From: Kuschelorhynchus macadamiae
Taxonomy: Eukaryota; Arthropoda; Insecta; Coleoptera; Curculionidae
Direction of reading: 5' to 3'
Assembly: GCA_030620095.1 (NCBI GenBank)
Contig: JAUTXW010000598.1
Coordinates: 1,353,001-1,417,000 of the forward strand
DNA length: 64,000 nt
Notes under the pieces: generated by a model
What the model saw: the letters and a program-made list of their open reading frames with translations, nothing else
What the model was told of the DNA's origin: nothing
Databases searched by the model: none
Shown here: positions 43,320 through 52,479 of the stretch, in pieces
Layout of the letters: each line of letters opens with the position of its first letter
How positions within the stretch are numbered: the first letter of the stretch is position 1
Made by a program: the position numbers and the translations under genes

Positions 43320-44445
43320 TTATTTTATTTTATATTTTATTCACCAAACGTAAAGGAATAAAAACATCTCACATGCAGATGGTGTGCTTTCTAAATTTTA
43401 CTATACATTCAATTTGTTTTATTTGATTGGGCAGCATGTGAAACGCCTTTATAGCTCGATACACGGGGCCTTTCTTGGAAAAAGTAGTATTGTGGGAAGG
43501 GATGCTAAGTTCAGTTCTATTCCGAGTTATCATGGTCATTTGCAGAGAATAATGATCTATATTTCTTTCAAAAAGGTTGGGCTGTTTTTTAACATACATC
43601 ACTAATGCCAAAAAGTATAAAGAAGGAGCTGTTAGAATGGAAAGTTTTGAAAAATAGGGCTTGCAGCTGTCTCTTGGACGAATTCCACATATAGTGTGGA
43701 TAATTCGTTTTTGAGTCCTAAAAACATCCATGGCCGTAGAAGATGCGCCCCAGAATAGTATGCCATAGCTCAGAATTGACTGTATACAGGACGTATAAAA
43801 AATCCTAATGGTTTTAACAGTAAGCACACACCTCAGTCTCCGCAATAAAGCACAGTTACTATTTAGTCTTGATATAAGCATCTTATTTTGTGGCGCCCAG
43901 TTTAAACAGGGATCCAAATAAACACCCAGGAATTTAATATTTTCAGCCATAGGTATAGACCTTCCATCCACTCTGACGTAGAGGGATTCGCACTGTTTGG
44001 TTTTACTGAACAAAATTTGCCCAGTTTTATCGGTATTAAGTTTTAGATAGTTGTCCTGCCACCAGGAGCTCATTTCACCCACTGTACCCGAACAAGCCTC
44101 AGACAGACCCATTAAGGAGGAGGCCGTAAGTATGACTGATGTATCATCAGCATACTGACAAACCAGCCCACCACCAGGAATTCCACCAGAAAGCTCGTTC
44201 ACATACAGCAAGAACAATAAGGGACCCAGAATTGAACTCTGAGGAACCCCCTGCTCCAGATCTTCAAAGGATGAATAATTTGGCCTTCCATCATGCATGA
44301 TGCAGACAGACTGTACCCTGTCTGTTAAATAGGATCTGAGAAGAGACAAACATGCACCCCGAATACCAAATGCTCTAAGTTTCTGAAGCAGCAAGTGGTG
44401 GTCTATAGTATCGAAGGCCTTTGATAAATCGAAATAAAGGCCAAA
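43320..44445 (-). pseudogene. LINE-F: 5'-truncated non-LTR reverse transcriptase
   Basis: The truncation is at FDLSKAFDTIDHHLL (first catalytic Asp, about 44440). Open frame to 43369: RAFGIRGACLSLLRSYLTDR, EQGVPQSSILGPLLFLLYVNE, VCQYADDTSVILTA (YADD), WWQDNYLKLNTDKTGQILF, NIKFLGVYLDPCLNWAPQ, SILSYGILFWGASS, TICGIRPRDSCKPYF, ending VKFRKHTICM. The motor part is intact but the N-terminal RT and endonuclease are missing, so it cannot move by itself. Jockey/CR1 superfamily, distinct from LINE-C. Confidence 0.87.
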
Positions 44446-44753
44446 TTATCACCTAGGTACTCTTCCAGTCGATAATATGCTTTAGTAATAAGGAATTTCT
44501 TAACTTTTTTTCTAAAAACCGAGTATATTCTGACCTGGCGAAGCTCAACTGGCAGTTTGTTGAATAATTTTTTACTATTGTAAAATATAGAGTTTTTTGT
44601 TAATGCCGAGGAAGGGATTGGTAGACTGATATTATAAAAACTGCGGGTCATAACAGATGGTGTGGAATGGATATGTGTAGCAAACTTTTTATGCATGAGG
44701 CAAACTGTCTCCAAAATATAAATGTCTGCTAGGGTAAGGATCTTTTCAGAAAT

Positions 44754-44755
<2 letters not shown>
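44446..44755 (-). pseudogene. LINE-G: C-terminal fragment of another LINE
   Basis: Minus strand: SEKILTLADIYILETVCLMH, a linker, SLPIPSSALTKNSIFYNSKK with LFNKLPVELRQV, and KKVKKFLITKAYYRLEEYLGD. This is the C-terminal domain found after the RT in these LINEs (compare LTLPALFILETVCLLRKH in LINE-C). It begins at an A-rich run beside the (TA)n tract and ends where LINE-F starts; the joint frame is accidental. Confidence 0.75.

Positions 44756-44769
<14 letters not shown>

Positions 44770-44818
<49 letters not shown>
44770..44818. repeat. (TA)n microsatellite
   Basis: First of three TA tracts separated by two mariner-type insertions (44823-45720 and 45744-49231). Confidence 0.93.
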
Positions 44819-44821
<3 letters not shown>

Positions 44822-44822
44822 C

Positions 44823-45720
44823 ACAAGGACCTTTCAACAAAGACTAGGACTAGTACTACCAAAACTTTATTTATTAATCTTAAAGAACAATACTTTTGTC
44901 ACGCTCTATATAGTCCCCCTGTAATGCAATAACCTTATCCCAACGGTGCTGCCATGGAGTGCTTTTTTGGAGGTGGTCCTCCTTTTTCTACCCACTGCAT
45001 TCTCTGTTGCTTTATCTTCTGATAGTAACTGACTTCTGACATAACAATACACCCAAGTTTCATCCGCAGTAATAATGGTCTTCCACCATTCTTCGACGCA
45101 TTATTTCCAGTATTCACAAACCGTTATCCTATTCGCTTTCTGATCTGGTTTCAGTATACGCGGAATCCAGCGAGCACAAACTCCAGACATGTTTAAATGC
45201 TTGTGTAAAAGAGTAAAAACACTTCCAACAGATATTTTAAGAATATTTGAGAGTTGTGGGATAGTCAGACGTGAATCTGTGCCAATAATTATTGCTCCGA
45301 TATTGATGGTTTCCTCAGTTAGTGTCACAATAGGAGCACCTGGACCGCCTTGCAACTCACAACTTTCCCTGCCTTTACTAAACTCTTTATGCCATCGAAA
45401 ACAAGCAGATCTTGTCATAAATAATTCCCCAAAAGCCGTATTAATCATCGAAAATTTCTGTTGTTGATTTTCCAAGACGAACACAAAATTTGATCGCATA
45501 TCTTTGTACTTTTGATTCATCCTTCACTATACTTAGAGGCGCGGTAACAATATCTCAACTTTAGAGCGGCGTCAAAATCAAATAAATAATTTATGACAAC
45601 TGACATTTCGCAAAATGAAAGAAGCCTACTTGGATGATATTTTCTGATTTTTGACGGTATGTAGCTCGTTCCACTGGGCCGTAAAAAATTCAGTCCTAGT
45701 CTTTGTTGAAAGGCCCTCGT
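44823..45720 (-). mobile_element. DD34D-type mariner, internally deleted, in (TA)n
   Basis: Inverted ends acaaggacctttcaacaaag (44823) and acgagggcctttcaacaaag (45720 inwards). About 0.9 kb, against roughly 1.3 kb for a complete mariner. Flanked by (TA)n on both sides. Unlike the DD41D copies its ends do not begin CAGGG. Confidence 0.8.
44935..45520 (-). pseudogene. Mariner (SETMAR/Mos1-like) transposase, truncated
   Basis: Starts MNQKYKDMRSNFVFVLEN at 45520: paired-type helix-turn-helix with FGELFMTRSACFRWHKEFSK and GRES, then TLTEETINIGAIIIGTDSRL with TIPQLSNILKISVGS, RWIPRILKPDQKANR, ending at a stop at 45101. In another frame follow ITADETWVYCYV (first catalytic Asp) and QQRMQWVEKGGPPPKK. 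The remaining catalytic region, including the second and third Asp, is missing. Inactive. Confidence 0.85.
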
Positions 45721-45743
45721 ATATATATATATATATATATATA
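45721..45743. repeat. (TA)n between two mariner-type elements
   Basis: 23 bp of TA separating the DD34D mariner from M6; continuous with the other tracts before the insertions, by inference. Confidence 0.9.
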
Positions 45744-46244
45744 CAGGGTCCTGCAGCTCACCTCCCGTCTTTTATTATACCTAAACCATTTATTTTAGAA
45801 AAAATATTTAAAAGCCACTATATGCTGTTGATTAGAGAGCACATTTTAAAAATATTCTTGATTATACAGGGTGTTACAAAAAATAGTGGCGCGTAAAAGT
45901 TGAATTTTTTAAAATGGAACACCCTATATTTTTTTACATTTTTGGAACACTCTTTGCCTAGTCTACAGACTCCTAGAATATTATCTCTCTTTTTTTAATA
46001 GTTTCGGAGAAAAAAGGTAAAATCGAAAGAAAAAAAAAATTATAGTCTACATTTAAAATATTTATAAAAATTAGATAAAACATCTTAAAAGCTAAGGTAA
46101 CCTAGTAGCTTACTGCAAAAGGTTTATAGTTATTCTGCTACGAGTATTATAAGTCTTACTTATACAGGGTGACCCAAATTCCATGTCAAACGTTGCAAAA
46201 TAAAAAATTATTTTTCTCCATTTTTTCAAATGGAACACCCTATA

Positions 46245-46570
46245 TATTTTTTTCTGTCAGGTACAGAATTAACCGATCAACATTTTTTATTATTACACTT
46301 ATCTCAAAATTCCTGAAGGTTTTTGAAATATTCTTAAAAAACTAATGTTGTACTTTGTTTTTCAGTACGATAATTGAATAAACTCACTAGTAATGTGGAA
46401 AAATGGAACACCCTATATATATATTTTTTTCTGTCCGATACAGAATTAACAGATCAACATTTATTATTATTACTTATCTCAAAATTCCTGAAGGTTTTTG
46501 AAATATTCTTAAAAAACTAATGTTGTACTTTGTTTTTCAGTACGATAATTGAATAACCTCACTAGTAATG
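46245..46570. repeat. Direct duplication of about 165 bp in the left arm of M6
   Basis: Two adjacent copies (about 46245-46400 and 46401-46570), each running from ctatatatttttttctgtc through cagaattaac, ctcaaaattcctgaaggttt, gtactttgtttttcagtacg to cactagtaatgt. The mirror pair is at 48413-48735. Confidence 0.9.
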
Positions 46571-46773
46571 TTCATACCTTCGCGATTTTAAATATTAGAT
46601 AGGTCAGCGTAGTTCTAGCTATGGGGAAAAACCTAAAATCCTAACATTTTTTCTAATTACGTTTGCTGCATAAAATTTAAATTACTGCCAAGAGTTAAGG
46701 CTCGACTTAAGGTGTAACAGCTTTATTTAACATTATTAACAAATATCTAATTATTGCTAAAATTAATTTTTAC

Positions 46774-47877
46774 TTAGAACATATGTTCGATATGTCTTCC
46801 ATTCTCTTCGAGGCATAAACGAAGACGGGTATGAAAAGATCTTCCTACTATTCTTAATACTTCGGGCGTAATACTTTGAAATGCGGTTCTAATCCGTTGC
46901 TGCATATTTTCGGGAGTTGTTGGAGGTTTGTTGTAAACAATTTCCTTAACGTAGCCCCATAGAAAAAAATCGAATTTCGTTAGATCAGGCGACCGGGGCG
47001 GCCACGCACTTGCTCCCTGTCTTCCAATCCATCGATCTGGAAAATTATTATTTAAATGATCCCTAACTGGCAACGAAAAATGTGCTGGAGTATCATCTTG
47101 TTGCAACCACATTGTATTTCTCAGATTAACCGGCAAATTTTCGCACAAATTTGGCAAGTGATTTTCTAGGAAGTCGAGATACATGGCTCCAGTTAAATGT
47201 CCATTAAAAAAATGGGGATCAATAACATGTTCACCAATAATTCCCCCCCACACATTAACTGACCATCTGTGTTGTAGATCAAGCTGCCTAAAAATTCTTG
47301 GATTATAGTCGGCGTAGTAATGGTAGTTATGACGATTTACAAATCCATTCTTATGAAATGTGGCCTCATCAGAGAATAAAACTTTATCAAAAAAATCAAA
47401 GCTTAACCTAATTTTAGCTTGTGCCCAATTACAAAAGTCAACACGTTTCTCAAAATCTGCTGGAAGGAGTTCTTGATGCAACTGAATATGATATGCATGA
47501 AATTTATGGCTCTTTAAAATTCGCTGAACAGTTCTTTCGCTTACTCCTACGGCATCCCCGACTGCTTTTTGGCCAACAGAAGGATTTTCCGTGACAGCTA
47601 ATAGCACAGCTAATTCATTTTCTTCCGTTCGAACGGGCCTATTTCTAACTGGTCTTGTATAATTTACATTTCCCGTTGCCATAAATCTCTCTAATAAGTT
47701 CGTCATGCTCCTTCTGTCAGGGTGCCTTCGTTCTGGATAATTTTGCGCATAAATCCTACTGGCCAAAAAGGCATTTCTATGCAATTCTCCTAACACAAAA
47801 ACCATATCAACCAGTTCTTCGCAGGTGTACTCCATGACGATAGAACGTTCAAATAAAACTTCTAAACAGTGACGCAA
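46774..47877 (-). CDS. M6 transposase, DD41D (rosa-like), intact
   Basis: Complete frame of 367 codons from the first ATG; translation more likely starts at MEYTCEELVDMVF (codon 15, 47835), which aligns with the starts of M3 and M5. Domains: DUF4817-like helix-turn-helix (residues about 15-70, YPERRHPDRRSMTNLLERF), second helix-turn-helix (about 85-125, ENPSVGQKAVGDAVGVSERT), then a DDE catalytic core with VLFSDEATFHKNG (first Asp), WLQQDDTPAHFSLPV (second) and SPDLTKFDFFLWGYVK (third, 41 residues later). Ends GRHIEHMF. The enzyme would cut at the TIRs and insert at TA. The stop lies about 30 bp from the inner end of the left arm. Confidence 0.93.
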   Translation of the reverse strand: MRHCLEVLFERSIVMEYTCEELVDMVFVLGELHRNAFLASRIYAQNYPERRHPDRRSMTNLLERFMATGNVNYTRPVRNRPVRTEENELAVLLAVTENPSVGQKAVGDAVGVSERTVQRILKSHKFHAYHIQLHQELLPADFEKRVDFCNWAQAKIRLSFDFFDKVLFSDEATFHKNGFVNRHNYHYYADYNPRIFRQLDLQHRWSVNVWGGIIGEHVIDPHFFNGHLTGAMYLDFLENHLPNLCENLPVNLRNTMWLQQDDTPAHFSLPVRDHLNNNFPDRWIGRQGASAWPPRSPDLTKFDFFLWGYVKEIVYNKPPTTPENMQQRIRTAFQSITPEVLRIVGRSFHTRLRLCLEENGRHIEHMF

Positions 47878-48088
47878 ACAAACGAAAAATGAACTACGTA
47901 GAAGGTAAAGACCACTATATGAAAAATCCGATAATTATTTCAATTTGTAAAACTTAAAAAACGAATAAGTAAATTGCCGATATGTTTTAGTTGTTTGACA
48001 GTTTCTAGACAATTTGTTTTTCATGGCCTACTTAAATTCTAGTTAATAATTTGGGCAACACTTGTCAATAATATTAAATAAAGGTTAA

Positions 48089-48271
48089 GGCCGTTTTACA
48101 TGCTGCAAGTTTCTTGCAGCAAGGGGTCGCACCTGCAAGATATTGCGCGCAATTTGTCTTGCAGACTGTAAAGCGGCAGTTGTATTTCAATTGCAAGTGT
48201 CAGCGTATGCCTTTGTGCAAGTCTCTTGCAACTTGTAGGAAGACCTGCAGCATGTAAAACGACTTTACGGC
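48089..48271. mobile_element. TTAA-flanked MITE in the right arm of M6, 183 bp
   Basis: Flanked by TTAA (48085-48088 and 48272-48275). Inverted ends share cgttttacatgctgca (48091-48106; inverse 48250-48265). Rich in CTTGCA/TGCAAG. TTAA duplication suggests a piggyBac-type or similar non-autonomous element. The left arm of M6 lacks it. Confidence 0.75.
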
Positions 48272-48412
48272 TTAACTCTTGGCAGTAATTCAAATTTTAT
48301 GCGGTTAACGTAATTACAAAAAATGTTGGGATTTTAGGTTTTTTCCCATAGCTATAACTACGCTGACCTATTTATTATTCAAAATCGCGAAGGTGCTTAC
48401 TTATGAACATTA

Positions 48413-48735
48413 CTAGTGAGGTTATTCAATTACCGTACTGAAAAACAAAGTACAACATTAGTTTTTTAAGAATATTTCAAAAACCTTCAGGAATTTTGAG
48501 ATAAGTGTAATAATAAAAAATGTTGATCTGTTAATTCTGTATCGGACAGAAAAAATATATATATAGGGTGTTCCATTTTTCCACATTACTAGTGAGTTTA
48601 TTCAATTATCGTACTGAAAAATAAAGTACAACATTAGTTTTTTAAGAATATTTCAAAAACCTTCAGGAATTTTGAGATAAGTGTAATAATGAAAAATGTT
48701 GATCTGTTAATTCTGTACCGGACAGAAAAAAATAT
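48413..48735. repeat. Mirror of the M6 direct duplication in the right arm
   Basis: The same two copies inverted, with the linking sequence tagggtgttccatttttccac (48566-48585) also conserved. Confidence 0.9.
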
Positions 48736-49228
48736 ATAGGGTGTTCCATTTGAAAAAATGGAGAAAAATTATTTTTTATTTTGCAACGTTTGATATGGAA
48801 TTTGGGTCACCCTGTATAAGTAAGACTTATAATACTCATAGCAGAATAACTATAAACCTTTTGCAGTAAGCTACTAGGTTACCTTAGCTTTTAAGATGTT
48901 TTATCTAATTTTTATAAATATTTTAAATGTAGACTATAATTTTTTTTCTTCGATTTTACCTTTTTTCTCCGAAACTATTAAAAAAAGAGAGATAATATTC
49001 TAGGAGTCTGTAGACTAGGCAAAGAGTGTTTCAAAAATGTAAAAAATATAGGGTGTTCCATTTAAAAAAATACAACTCTTATGCGCCACTATTTTTTGTA
49101 ACACCCTGTATAATCAAGAATATTTTTAAAATGTGCTCTCTAATCAACAGCATATAGTGGCTTTTAAATATTTTTTCTAAAATAAATGGTTAAGGTATAA
49201 TAAAAGACGGGAGGTGAGCTGCAGGACC

Positions 49229-49231
<3 letters not shown>

Positions 49232-49285
<54 letters not shown>
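49232..49285. repeat. (TA)n microsatellite, right of M6
   Basis: 54 bp of TA starting at the last base pair of M6. Confidence 0.95.
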
Positions 49286-49286
<1 letters not shown>

Positions 49287-49613
49287 TCAAACTCAAACTT
49301 AAAATACTTATATATTATTTAAACTACCTTTTTTTTTTCCTTTTTTATTACACGTATGTTTAGAAACATGTATTAATATTATTAACTAAATTAGGTTGTT
49401 TAAATCTTAAGCACCTATGATGAAGAAAAGCATAAAACGTAACGTCGTGGGGTGGAATGGTAAAGAGTATATAGTAAATATATTTCATCTTCGAAAATAA
49501 ACGCATCCCTCTCACCCTTAGCGAAATTTATAACAACGGCGATACGTAGTTTTGTTTCGTTTTCATTAGGACAAGTGTATGCAACTGGCTAAAAAAATTT
49601 CATTCATTTTCAG
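49286..49613. other. UBE3C intron e, end
   Basis: About 330 bp without a clear element. At 49420-49455 tgatgaagaaaagcataaaa followed by cgtaacgtcg weakly resembles a PLE pseudo-LTR hammerhead; too degenerate to call. Acceptor cattttcAG at 49612-49613. Confidence 0.4.
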
Positions 49614-49781
49614 GAACTAAACCCACAGTTCTGTATACAATCTTCCGGAGTAGAGAATCGAATGCCCACTGCAAGTACCTGTCTAAACCTACTGAAAATA
49701 CCCATAATTAAAGAAGAAGAAGTCTTACGTTCGAAACTTTTAGCCGCGATAGAACAACAAGCTGGCTTTGAACTTTCGTAA
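49614..49781 (+). CDS. UBE3C: UBE3C-like HECT E3 ligase, last exon with catalytic cysteine
   Basis: Encodes ELNPQFCIQSSGVENRMPTA, STCLNLLKIPIIKEEEVLRS, KLLAAIEQQAGFELS and stop (TAA, 49779-49781). The active-site Cys is in MPTASTC (codon 49680-49682), where it accepts ubiquitin from the E2 as a thioester. AGFELS-stop is the usual UBE3C C-terminus, so the gene ends here intact. The six exons add to 1,247 bp and keep one frame throughout. Confidence 0.97.
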   Translation, partial: ELNPQFCIQSSGVENRMPTASTCLNLLKIPIIKEEEVLRSKLLAAIEQQAGFELS

Positions 49782-50055
49782 ACTTGTGATTGTTTTATAA
49801 TTTTATTTTGAGTTAATATATTTATTTGAATTTACATTTTGTTTTCTATTTGCCCATAGTCGTCACAATAATCTTATGTATAGGGTTATTTTTTATAATT
49901 TGCCACCCTCTAAGAGGCTCGTTTTTTCAAGATACAAGGGAATTTCCTACAGATTTACATGGCGGCAAGTTTAAAAACAAAAGACGATCGGAAAATCATT
50001 AAATCACCATCAACTTTGTTATTCTAAATGGGACACCCTGTATTTTTTGAACTCT
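49782..50055 (+). other. UBE3C 3' untranslated region and a solo mariner end
   Basis: AT-rich after the stop; no convincing AATAAA polyadenylation signal. aaatgggacaccctgta (50026-50042) is a mariner-type right end with no mate found. LINE-C copy 3 starts just after. Confidence 0.45.
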
Positions 50056-50694
50056 TTGGACAAACAAACAAACAAAAGTATGCTTTATTGCCGCAGACAA
50101 ATTTTACAATTTTATGGACAAAGCAAAATATACCTAAAAATAAGACATATCAAAACATTAATCGAAAATAATTTCGACAGGTCAGTGCTTTTTTTTTAAA
50201 AATGTAAATTATCAATTTACCAAATCGTAAAACACACGTTAGAATATAACATAACATTGCCGCAAAACAGTTAGTGAATCCTAATAACCTTATAAAAGTA
50301 AACAAACACACATGTACGAGGTGAATAATTTCGATGACATTGAAATCGAAATTGCAACTATGCGACCTTAAACTCTATGTTATTATAGTTATACAAATAA
50401 TTGTGATGTTAAACAGAAGGTATATTGAACTAGTGTAGAATGTAGTATATAAAAAGAATTAAAATGTTTTTAATCCAATACCTAACAAAAATAATTAAGT
50501 TTTAAGTGAATGTTCGACAGTTCTTTTCCCTATATAATGATTTACAAAATTCTATGCTACGAGTTAGGACATGACTCACAAAAGATTTAAGTAAACAAGC
50601 GAGTTTAGTGACAATTTAAAGAGACTTACTCACTGAAAAAAAAATCATTAACGCTGTAAAATGGTCTCTCAATGAGGTATGCTTTGGTGTTTTT

Positions 50695-52479
50695 TCAAAA
50701 TTGTGCAAGCATAGGGATAGATTTTAAATGTACTGGCAGATTGTTGTAAAGTTTTATGGCGTTGTAAATAATTGATTTTTTTATTAATTCTGTGGAAGGA
50801 ATGGGAAGATAAATATCATGCCTAGAGTTTCTGGTAGGGTATACATGTGACCTTTCTGGGAGGGTGTTTATATGTTTTCTCAGCAAACATACCGTTTCCA
50901 AAATAAATAATGCAGGAAGTGTTAATATTTCAGATTTTTTGAAATAGTATTGGCAGTGAGCTCTATTATTTAGACCAAACAAATAACGAATGGCTCTCTT
51001 TTGAAGCATAAAAATACTACGAAATTGCTCGGTGGTACAGCAGCCCCAAAAGGGAAGGCCATAGCGGAGGTGGGATTCAAATAAAGAGAAATATGTAAGT
51101 CTGGCAGAAGGAACGTCTAGTTCTTTTGAAACTGATCGAATGGCGAAGCAGGCGGTAGAAAGTTTTTTAGTTAAGGTGTCAATATGATTAGACCATTTTA
51201 GGTTGTTATTTATATTTAAACCCAGGAATTTAACCGACTCTACGTATTCAATATTGCTGTTATGTACCTGAAGTGGTTGTAAAGTTCCCTTATAAGATAA
51301 CGCCACCGTTTTATCGACGTTAAAACAAAGCATATTGGAATCGGACCAAGCCTTAATTATAACCAAGTCTTTGGAGATACTAGAGTGTAAAGACGTTGTA
51401 TCAAAATCACTCCATGTTATGCTTGTGTCATCAGCAAAAAGGGAGATTCTTCCATTAATTTTAAGGTTCGTGATATCATTAATGTATAACAAAAAAAGAA
51501 TAGGTCCCAAGACTGAACCTTGAGGGACTCCACTTGTAATCAACTTACAATCAGAATCGGAACCATTAGCCCTTACAAGTTGTTGCCTTTTCCCAAGATA
51601 AGATTTGAACCAATTTAAAGAAGTACCACGAATTCCATAAAAATTTAGTTTGTTTATCAGAATTTCATGACTAACACAATCAAAGGCTTTCGCATAGTCA
51701 CAAAAAACTGAGGCATTTGGGTGGTTGTTATTGAGAGATAAGTAGACGCCTCTAAGCAACGTGAACATGGCGTCACTGGTGCACTTGTTGGGTAGAAATC
51801 CGAACTGCTCCGGGGATATTATCTGATGTTTCAGGAGAAATGGCATAAGACGGTTCTTCAGTAGCCTTTCGATGATTTTTGATAGCACTGGTAGTAGTGC
51901 AATTGGGCGATAATTGCAAGAGTTAGTTTTTTCGCCGCCTTTATGAAGTGGAATAATTATAGCTGTTTTAAGGCAATCAGGGAATACACCTTTTATAAAG
52001 GACTCATTTATTAATGTTGTAAGGGCGTCTATGACTGGGAGGCCATCAGTGTTACACGAAGATTTACTTTTGATATTATTTATTACCTTCAATAGTTCAG
52101 TGTTGCTAACGGGACTTAAGAAAAAGCTATCAGCTAAATTTTTTGAAGGAGGGAGAAACGAAAGAGGGTCCAAACTTGGCGAGATACTAGAGGTAACATT
52201 TTTGCTTACATTAATAAAATAATCATTTAGATCATTAGCCCCTGGCAAGATCTGAGTCACAGAGTTTGATTTGTTTCTGAGGTTATTGATGATGGACCAG
52301 GTTTCTTTTGAAACGTTATTAGAGTTTGTTAGACGTTTTCGGTAGTGTAATTTTTTTGCTGACTTAATAAGAGTAGTGTAGATCCTCCTATAATTAGAGA
52401 TATAGTCGAGAATAAGAAAGGAGTCGGTGAATTTTTTTATATATGAGAGCGAGCACATATTTTTTAGCAGAAATTCGTA
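50695..52479 (-). CDS. LINE-C copy 3 reverse transcriptase domain
   Basis: Open frame of about 590 codons: YISNYRRIYTTLIKSAKK, KSSCNTDGLP, TAIIIPLHKGGEKTNSCNYRP, EQFGFLPNKCTSDAMFTLL, SVFCDYAKAFDCVSHEIL (first Asp), TSGVPQGSVLGPILFLLYIND, ISLFADDTSITWSDF (catalytic FADD), VKFLGLNINNNLKWSNHID, PFWGCCTTEQFRS, and a C-terminal domain LPALFILETVCLLRKH...YPTRNSRHDIYLPIP. Ends at 50695. Catalytic residues intact; only the single frameshift separates it from the endonuclease. Confidence 0.9.
   Translation of the reverse strand, partial: YEFLLKNMCSLSYIKKFTDSFLILDYISNYRRIYTTLIKSAKKLHYRKRLTNSNNVSKETWSIINNLRNKSNSVTQILPGANDLNDYFINVSKNVTSSISPSLDPLSFLPPSKNLADSFFLSPVSNTELLKVINNIKSKSSCNTDGLPVIDALTTLINESFIKGVFPDCLKTAIIIPLHKGGEKTNSCNYRPIALLPVLSKIIERLLKNRLMPFLLKHQIISPEQFGFLPNKCTSDAMFTLLRGVYLSLNNNHPNASVFCDYAKAFDCVSHEILINKLNFYGIRGTSLNWFKSYLGKRQQLVRANGSDSDCKLITSGVPQGSVLGPILFLLYINDITNLKINGRISLFADDTSITWSDFDTTSLHSSISKDLVIIKAWSDSNMLCFNVDKTVALSYKGTLQPLQVHNSNIEYVESVKFLGLNINNNLKWSNHIDTLTKKLSTACFAIRSVSKELDVPSARLTYFSLFESHLRYGLPFWGCCTTEQFRSIFMLQKRAIRYLFGLNNRAHCQYYFKKSEILTLPALFILETVCLLRKHINTLPERSHVYPTRNSRHDIYLPIPSTELIKKSIIYNAIKLYNNLPVHLKSIPMLAQF

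Larger units (their letters stand above)
45744..49231 (-). mobile_element. Mariner M6: DD41D element, 3.5 kb, about 1-kb inverted arms, open transposase
   Basis: Ends CAGGGTCCTGCAGCTCACCT (45744) and its inverse (49231), each directly next to (TA)n. The arms (45744 to about 46745, about 48050 to 49231 less an inserted MITE) match almost base for base. Each arm holds two more terminus-like modules (45865-45928 and 46163-46244; mirrors 49048-49110 and 48735-48817) and a mirrored direct duplication of about 165 bp. Of seven DD41D copies this is the only one with an open transposase. Confidence 0.9.

Noticed and set aside
44403..44840. 145-codon minus-strand ORF joining LINE-G to LINE-F and a Tyr-Ile run
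   Set aside because: It is a chance fusion of two LINE fragments in different frames plus a microsatellite, not one gene.
45189..45467. 92-codon plus-strand ORF
   Set aside because: Antisense to the DD34D mariner transposase.
46245..46570. Direct repeats considered as a CRISPR-like or satellite array
   Set aside because: Only two units, no spacers, mirrored in the other arm of a transposon; eukaryotic context.
49418..49460. Possible hammerhead motif in UBE3C intron e
   Set aside because: Only tgatgaag and cgtc-like parts fit; no pairing stem II and no retroelement coding nearby.
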